12,500 bases of DNA. Source: Monoplex corrugatus. Its lineage: Eukaryota > Mollusca > Gastropoda > Littorinimorpha > Ranellidae. Location of the stretch: assembly GCA_030674185.1 (NCBI GenBank), contig CM060307.1, positions 27,588,696 to 27,601,195 on the forward strand, given 5' to 3'. Positions 8,183 to 12,500 of this stretch are shown piece after piece (the stretch's first letter is position 1; each line of letters starts with the position of its first letter). Both the position numbers and the translations under genes were made by a program. The notes beneath the pieces were generated by a model, which was not told the origin of the DNA, made no database searches, and saw only the letters and a list, made by a program, of their open reading frames with translations.

Positions 8183-8742
8183 ATTGATGATCTAATAATG
8201 ATGAAAGACTACTGAAGATCTAATATTGATGATTAATGATGATGAACTAATACTGATGGTCTAATAATGATGACCTAATACCGATGATGAAATACTGACG
8301 ATCTAATACTGATAATCTAATACTGATGGGCTAATACTGATGATATGTTACTGATGATCTAATACTGATGATCTAATATTAATATCCTAATACTGATGTT
8401 CTAATGTTGATGAGCTAATGCTGACGATCTAATATTGATTATCTAATGTTGACGACTCGATACTGATGATCTAATTTAGATTATCTTATGCTGACGATTT
8501 AATACTGATGATCTAATATTGATGATCTTGTACTACAGATCTTAATTCTTATACTGACGATCTAATATGGATGATCTAATATCATTGATCTAAGACTTAT
8601 CATATTGATGATCTAACAAAATTGCTTTAACACTGACGATTATAATGCAGATAATCCAGTACTGATGATCGCTAATGATCTGAAAATGATCTGATGGTTG
8701 ATCTAATACTTATGATCTAATATTGATGATCTAACGTTGATG
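8183..8742. repeat. 14-bp minisatellite, right block
   Basis: The same GATGATCTAATACT-type unit as the left block, similarly diverged, with variants GACGATCTAATACT and GATGTTCTAATGTT. The array ends near 8742. Both blocks were presumably one array of about 1.2 kb before the LINE entered. Confidence 0.9.
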
Positions 8743-9208
8743 TCTTACTTGACTTGAATTCATTTTTCTGTCACAACGAGGCTCCCCTCAGGGAAGCACA
8801 CCACCACAGTAGGCCTACAGTATCACCCACAAATGTTGCTCTGTATGCGTGTATTTCCATTTACCTATAAAAATGGATTTTTTTTTTTCTGAAGAATGTT
8901 CTCAAAGACAATTCTTTTGTGGCCGAGGGATCTTTAATATTCGTTGACACTGTCTGGTTTTCTGTTGGCTGTTACACTGTAAGTTTCTGCCAACAAAATT
9001 TCATATAAGAACATGGTATGGTGTGGTTATATGCTGATTGATTTTTTTCCTGGCTGCTCCCTCTGAAATGGGCACCAACAGACGAACTATCCCGCAAGAG
9101 AACCCTGCAGCAAGGACACGCTCAGTAGACTGATTGTACACGCACGGTGAAGTGTAGGTCAAGGCTGAAGTCTCAGGGATCGTGTTATACAACTGGGATA
9201 TCCATTTT
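8743..9208. other. Unassigned spacer
   Basis: Mixed sequence with a T-run near 8879-8890. GAGGGATCTTTAATATTCGT at about 8927-8946 echoes the putative dispersed repeat at 4411-4435. A 63-codon minus-strand frame (9001-9192) matches nothing I recognise and shows no conserved motif. Confidence 0.4.
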
Positions 9209-9235
9209 GGGGTGGGGGGTGGGGGTGAGGGAGGG
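9209..9235 (+). other. G-quadruplex-type G tract
   Basis: Five G runs of 3-6 separated by T, T, TGA and A loops (GGGGTGGGGGGTGGGGG, then TGAGGGAGGG). This satisfies the usual four-run, short-loop rule for an intramolecular quadruplex on the plus strand. No nearby gene gives it a clear role. Confidence 0.75.
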
Positions 9236-9321
9236 CAGGCATTATTACCACCATTCTGCTCTGGGGGCTTTCCAACCCAATTAACGAGGCAACCAGCTCA
9301 AAGACCAACTTTAATGAAACC

Positions 9322-9635
9322 ACTTTTCTTCTTCTACTTTTTCTTGAGCTCCTTCTTCTTCTTCTTTTATCTTCTTCTCTCTCTGTCTCTGTATGTGCGC
9401 GTGTGTGTGTCTCTCTCTGTCTGTCCCTCTCTCTGTGTCTCTGTCTGTCTCTCTGTGTCTGTCTCTGCCTGTCTGTCTCTCTCTTTCTCTCTCACTGTCA
9501 TTTTCTGTCTCTCTGTCTCAATCTCCGTCTCTCTCTCTGTCTGTCTGTCTCTCTGTCTGTCTCTCTACCTCCCTCTTTATCCTCCTCCTCCTCTCTCTCT
9601 CTCTGTCTCTTCGTCTCTTCCACTTCCCGATCAAA
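9322..9635. repeat. Pyrimidine-rich tract, (CTT)n then (TCTG/TC)n
   Basis: About 310 bp almost entirely of C and T with scattered G, starting as CTTCTTCTTCTT and passing into TCTCTCTCTGTCTGTCTCTG. A short GTGTGTGTG interruption lies at about 9398-9409. Open frames over it are Ser/Leu/Val/Cys-rich artefacts. Such strand-asymmetric tracts can form triplex DNA. Confidence 0.9.
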
Positions 9636-9778
9636 GCCCACAAAAACAAAGTTGAACCAAACCTCATTCTAAGTAACTGTTAGCGTTTACGTAACTCAGA
9701 AATCCGAACACAGCGAAACTGACTGCGAATGCTTGTTTTCAATTAACGGGGAAGAATGGTTCTGTCGCGAGTTTGTGC

Positions 9779-9841
9779 ATACACACACATATCCACACAA
9801 TCATAGTCGCGAGCGTAGCCACGCACACATGCACACACACA

Positions 9842-9913
<72 letters not shown>
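9779..9913. repeat. (CA)n microsatellite
   Basis: An imperfect CA tract becoming nearly pure from 9845, with a single ACCA interruption at about 9873. It directly precedes the 5'-truncated LINE copy at 9925. Confidence 0.95.
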
Positions 9914-9915
<2 letters not shown>

Positions 9916-10057
9916 CTTCGTGTGGCATGGCGGATGTGCACATCAGTGGAGGAACTTTGGTCAACGGTGAAATACACGAGACGCTGGACACCTAGTTCAG
10001 TTAGAGAACTACTGCTCACACTTGTATGGAGTGGCGACCGCAAGTGCTCATATAGCC

Positions 10058-10232
10058 AAAGGAAAACTCGTCAAGGTGACTCAGCAGAAGTGCAGGGTCT
10101 CCTCTTGAGGGTGACCTTAAAGCAGCATGACATCTCTGGCTCTCGTAGGATTTCTGACACTGGGCTTTCAATTGCATGAACTTAGGGTTAGTGATGTCTG
10201 TTGGAGCCGGGGGAGTGAACGAGCGTGAAATC
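10058..10232. other. Unassigned segment between the two LINE ends
   Basis: It does not match the other LINE copy at the corresponding position. A minus-strand frame of 74 codons (10240-10016) spans it without stops and includes FTPPAPTDITNP, but I recognise no family. It may be a piece of the element's interior or an unrelated insertion. Confidence 0.4.
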
Positions 10233-10438
10233 AGTGCCACTGAGGCGGCACAGAGAAATTAGAGCACCTAGTCACAACAGGAAAGCTGGAGGGAAAAAGC
10301 GCACCGGTAGACCCAGGGGAAAAATATTGGATGGATTTGCGGAGTGGATGAAAACCGAGAGGGTGGGAGATGTACTGGCAGTGACAAAGAATAGATTCGA
10401 ACGGAAGGTCATGATCGCCTACGCCATGCAGCAGGCAC
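10233..10438 (+). pseudogene. C-terminal fragment of EEP-type LINE reverse transcriptase ORF
   Basis: One frame reads TEKLEHLVTTGKLEGK. A shift in the GGAAAAAGCG region leads to TGRPRGKILDGFAEWMKTE, then RVGDVLAVTKNR and VMIAYAMQQAH, which runs straight into the (ATG)12 tail read as Asp. The pattern LVTTGKLEGK..GRPR.KILDG.AEW matches the minus-strand fragment at 5108-5397 segment for segment, so the two are copies of one family. It is 5'-truncated and frameshifted, with no catalytic domain left. Confidence 0.85.
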
Positions 10439-10474
<36 letters not shown>

Positions 10475-10475
<1 letters not shown>

Positions 10476-10690
10476 GACGGCACAGAAACTGGAACAAAAA
10501 TTATGAAAAACAGACAAAAACAAAAACAAAACAACAACAAGCAAACCTGACGTATATGACGACAACAAAAATCACCACCACCACCACCAATCACAACGAC
10601 ATACATACAAACAAACATACATACATACATACATACTATACACATACATACACACATACAAATAAACATACATACATATATACTGTACAC
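10475..10690. repeat. A-rich stretch and (ACAT)n microsatellite
   Basis: ACAAAAACAAAAACAAAAC-type A-rich DNA, a short (ACC)n run at about 10573-10588, then ACATACATACATACATACAT-type tetranucleotides with variants (about 10600-10680). On the patatin strand this would be the first part of the downstream intron. Confidence 0.88.
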
Positions 10691-10692
10691 AG

Positions 10693-10698
10693 ACTCAC
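10693..10698 (-). promoter_or_regulatory. 5' splice site (donor) of the patatin exon
   Basis: On the minus strand the exon end CTGG is followed by GTGAGT, a near-perfect metazoan donor. The open frame beyond it turns into low-complexity ACAT-repeat translation, which supports an exon end here. Confidence 0.7.
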
Positions 10699-10846
10699 CC
10701 AGGAAGACCTGAGAGAGGTCCTGACTAAGGAACTCCTCAATCTGATAGGAGTCGTAGCCCACTGCTAACAGGGAGGCTGTCATGGCTCCGGCACTGGCTC
10801 CCGCCAGTCTCCGTATTTTGGGCCACAGACCTAGCTCCTCCAACGT
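10699..10846 (-). CDS. Patatin-like phospholipase, one internal exon (148 nt)
   Basis: Minus-strand exon encoding about 49 residues from TLEELGLWPKIRRL to LSQVFLG. The segment RRLAGASAGAMTASLLAVGY is the nucleophile elbow of the patatin fold: GASAG is the G-x-S-x-G motif whose Ser, about residue 18 of the exon, is the catalytic nucleophile of the Ser-Asp lipase dyad. A preceding helix LEELGL and a following YDSYQIEEFL helix match the family's order. These enzymes hydrolyse acyl esters of phospholipids or neutral lipids. Consensus splice sites bound the exon: TTTCAG before 10846 and GTGAGT after 10699. Phase is 0 at the start and 1 at the end. The oxyanion GGGxxG motif should be in an upstream exon (higher coordinates) and the Asp-Gly motif downstream; neither is visible. 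The 5' edge is part of the 59-bp array that follows. It could be a pseudogene fragment, but the frame is intact. Confidence 0.8.
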
Positions 10847-11835
10847 CTGAAACACATTACATTACGTTACATTACATTACATTACATTACATTGGGCTGG
10901 TTCTTCCAATATCTGAAACACATTACATTGTTACATTACACTGGGCCACAGGCCTAGCTCCTCCAATATATCTGAAACACATTACATTACGTTACACTAT
11001 ACTGGGCCACAGTGCTAGCTCCTCCAATATCTGAAACACATTACATTACGTTACACTATACTGGGCCACAGTGCTAGCTCTTCCAATGTCTGAAACACAT
11101 TACATTACGTTACACTACATTGGGCCACAGTCCTAGCTCCCCAAACGTCTGAAACACATTATATTACACTACATTGGGCCACAGGCCTAGCTCCTCTACC
11201 GTCTGAAACATATTACATTACGTGACACTACATTGGACCACAGGCCTACTTCTCTACCGTCTGAAACACAATGCATTACGTTACACTACAAAGGGGCACT
11301 TGCTTAATTACTCTAACGTCTGAACATTACGTTACACTACATTGGACCATAGACCTAGGTCCTCCAATGTCTGAAACACATTACATTACGTTACAGTACA
11401 TTGGGCCAGCACCTCCAACGTCTGAAACACATTACATTACGTTGCATTACATGGCGGCACAGGCCTAGCTCCATTAACGTCTGAAACATATTATATTTAC
11501 GTTACATTACACTGGGTCACAGGCATAGCTCCTCTACCGTCTGAAACGCATTACATTACGTTACATTATATTGGGCCACAGGCCTAGCTCCTCAAACGTA
11601 GAAATATTACGTTACAGTAATTTGGGCCACAGGCTTAGTTCCTCTAATGTTTGAATTACATTACATTACACTGGGCCACAGGCCTGGCTCATCCAATGTC
11701 TGAAACATTATGTTATACTATATTGGGCAACAAGCCCAGCTTTTCCAATGTCTGAAACACATTACATCATATTACACGACTTTGGGCCACAGGCAAAGTC
11801 ATCCAACGTCTGAAACATTACGATACATATTACAT
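10817..11835. repeat. 59-bp minisatellite built from the patatin exon edge and its acceptor
   Basis: About 18 tandem units, most often 58-60 bp with shorter forms of 48-54 bp. On the plus strand the unit is TGGGCCACAGGCCTAGCTCC, then TCCAA(C/T)GTCTGAAACAC, then ATTACATTACGTTACACTACAT. The CTGAAAC core falls near 10848, 10913, 10972, 11031, 11090, 11149, 11203, 11261, 11371, 11422, 11481, 11541, 11700, 11752 and 11810. Units near 11320, 11599 and 11651 are degenerate. The first unit is the 5' edge of the patatin exon itself (10817-10846) plus its splice acceptor, so each unit carries about 28 bp of exon start, a TTTCAG acceptor and ATTAC-rich intron. A local pure ATTAC run lies at 10855-10893. 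Confidence 0.9.
10847..10860 (-). promoter_or_regulatory. 3' splice site (acceptor) of the patatin exon
   Basis: On the minus strand GTAATGTGTTTCAG precedes the exon: a CAG acceptor with only a short T run and no long pyrimidine tract. The same TGTTTCAG recurs in most units of the adjacent minisatellite, so this acceptor is one of about 15 near-identical candidates in a row. Confidence 0.65.
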
Positions 11836-11995
11836 TGGTGACAGCAGAAAGGCATCCATGAGTCATGATCTGGGAACGGCTCGACTCCCTTAGAGTGTAA
11901 GGAGTTTAAGGTGATACATGTCTTTGAGGAAAGAGGGATCCTTTGGGGACCTTCTGTTGTCCAGTTCCCCGCAGAGTTTCTTGCTACACTCACGC
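11836..11995 (-). other. Possible coding remnant upstream of the patatin exon
   Basis: Non-repetitive sequence beyond the minisatellite. On the minus strand one frame reads ECSKKLCGELDNRR, then SPKDPSFLKDMYHLKLLTL, then a stop, with protein-like composition. Another frame reads on through KGVEPFPDHDSW. It could be an upstream exon, an old retroelement remnant or chance. I recognise no family and see no convincing splice pair, and it lacks the GGGxxG motif expected just upstream of the patatin exon. Confidence 0.25.
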
Positions 11996-12039
11996 TATAT
12001 AACGTTACTTAATATTCCTTCATATTACGTTATATTGTC

Positions 12040-12160
12040 TTACAGATTGCAGGCAACATGGTTTACTGTCTTCTGATGAGGAAATTTGTTTCAATGCAAA
12101 ACGCAAGATTTGAATAAAAATGTACAATGAAATTAAAGAACGTGATTGAAAAAAAAAAAA
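12040..12160 (+). mobile_element. Possible retroposed polyadenylated 3' end
   Basis: An AATAAA signal at 12113-12118 is followed about 30 bp later by a pure A12 run (12149-12160), the spacing of a cleaved, polyadenylated RNA copied into DNA. The TTCTGATGAGGAAATTTG stretch upstream is weakly reminiscent of the 3' regions of some retroelements. No coding part is present and no target duplication was identified. Confidence 0.3.
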
Positions 12161-12230
12161 CCAACAACAAAAAACAACAAAAACAAAAACAAAAAAAGCA
12201 ACAACAACAATAACAACAAAAACCATACAC
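12149..12230. repeat. A-rich (CAA)n tract
   Basis: An A12 run followed by imperfect CAA, CAAAAA and CAACAA repeats. The minus-strand open frame over it is Phe/Val-rich low complexity. Confidence 0.85.
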
Positions 12231-12350
12231 ATGTCTATCTATCTATCTGACTAGCCTAGCCTAGCCTAGCCAAGCCTAGCCTAGCCTAGCCTAGCCTAGC
12301 CTAACTTAACCTAACCTATATGTCTGTCTATCTATTTATCTATCTATCAA
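12231..12350. repeat. (CTAT)n-(CTAGC)n-(CTATC)n compound microsatellite
   Basis: Short TCTA tetranucleotides flank a CTAGC pentanucleotide array of about 11 copies (12251-12305) with one CAAGC variant. The array shifts at its right edge into CTAAC/CCTAA copies (12301-12317), then returns to TCTATCTATT. The pentamer contains CTAG, so the array is rich in short palindromes. Confidence 0.9.
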
Positions 12351-12365
12351 ATAAACAGGCATACT

Positions 12366-12500
12366 TCATCATCATCATTTTCCTCGTACCCATCAATAAT
12401 TTGTTGTCAGGTTAACATAAAAGTTGTACTGACAACATACTACCACCACCACCATAACCAATACCACCACCATAACCACCACTACCACCATCAACAACAA
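12366..12500. repeat. (CAT)n and (CCA)n trinucleotide repeats, running off the window
   Basis: A short CATCATCATCAT run at 12367-12378, then from about 12440 CCACCACCACCATAACC repeats continue to the end. Their composition resembles the triplet-based DNA at the start of the window, but the satellite boxes are not present. Confidence 0.8.

Larger units (their letters stand above)
9925..10474 (+). mobile_element. Internally deleted EEP-type LINE, plus strand, both ends present
   Basis: 9925-10057 matches the start of the minus-strand LINE ORF at 7961-7809 base for base over long stretches (GGCGGATGTGCACATCAGTG, then CGAGACGCTGGACA, then GAACTACTGCTCACACTTGT, then GCAAGTGCTCATATAGCC). Relative to that copy it has lost about 4 bp near 9960 and about 16 bp near 9990. 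Homology stops after 10057. The 3' end of the family ORF appears at 10233-10438, followed by twelve ATG triplets (10439-10474). The endonuclease and nearly all of the reverse transcriptase are missing. The 175 bp between the two parts are unassigned. No clear target-site duplication is visible, and the left border merges with the (CA)n tract. Confidence 0.8.

Noticed and set aside
6243..8742. C/D-box snoRNA look-alikes: repeated TGATGA and CTGA in the 14-bp minisatellite
   Set aside because: Both motifs occur in almost every unit, overlapping and at 14-bp spacing, without the C-D spacing, terminal stems or guide regions of a snoRNA.
9743..10043. Small Cys/Val-rich or His/Thr-rich open frames over the (CA)n tract
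   Set aside because: These are translations of a dinucleotide repeat.
11271..11468. 65-codon plus-strand open frame with repeated HYITL motifs
   Set aside because: It is a translation of the 59-bp minisatellite, which is not a multiple of three and changes frame every unit.
1..12500. A previously undescribed multi-gene system
   Set aside because: Only one host exon is supported; everything else is tandem repeat or decayed retrotransposon, so there is no set of genes that could work together.

Overview
This is a repeat-dominated, gene-poor eukaryotic window. It contains one convincing exon of a host gene, a short minus-strand exon (10699-10846) of a patatin-like phospholipase with consensus splice signals on both sides. 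The rest is tandem repeats, microsatellites and decayed non-LTR retrotransposons. The style of the LINE proteins (an EEP endonuclease element resembling sequences often labelled 'craniofacial development protein 2-like', and a jockey-like reverse transcriptase) and a dispersed-repeat fragment near 4380-4460 remind me of marine molluscs, probably a gastropod. This attribution is from memory and cannot be verified here. No bacterial gene, operon, CRISPR array or virus was recognised.

Layout. 1-3660: a hierarchical G-poor satellite block in which one ancestral unit of about 105-110 bp was amplified three ways, as 33-bp, 105-bp and 48-bp arrays, the last with a local 84-bp higher-order form. 3931-4193: compound trinucleotide microsatellites. 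4761-5925: the C-terminal part of a jockey-like LINE reverse transcriptase. It is broken by frameshifts and split by a minus-strand 3' fragment of a second LINE family (5108-5397) with a 10-bp target-site duplication. 5926-6106: a (CA)n tract next to a minus-strand tRNA-derived SINE-like head. 6243-8742: a 14-bp minisatellite split by an internally deleted LINE (6871-8182, minus). That LINE keeps its 5' region, the complete set of endonuclease motifs and the (ATG)n tail but has no reverse transcriptase.

9209-9913: a G-quadruplex-type G tract, a 310-bp pyrimidine-rich tract and a (CA)n tract. 9925-10474: a second internally deleted copy of the same LINE family, on the plus strand, with only the extreme 5' coding part and the extreme 3' end. 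10475-10690: A-rich sequence and ACAT repeats. 10699-10846: the patatin exon. 10817-11835: a minisatellite of about 59 bp whose unit is a copy of the exon's own 5' edge plus its 3' splice site, which is the most interesting structure in the window. 11836-12500: an unassigned stretch with a possible coding remnant, a possible retroposed polyadenylated end, and CAA, CTAT, CTAGC and CCA simple repeats.

The long open frames in 1-3660 are open because the repeat units are multiples of three and lack stops. They are not convincing genes. If the patatin exon belongs to a functional gene, its next downstream intron (or the 3' flank) would extend from 10698 towards lower coordinates and hold much of the transposon and satellite material.
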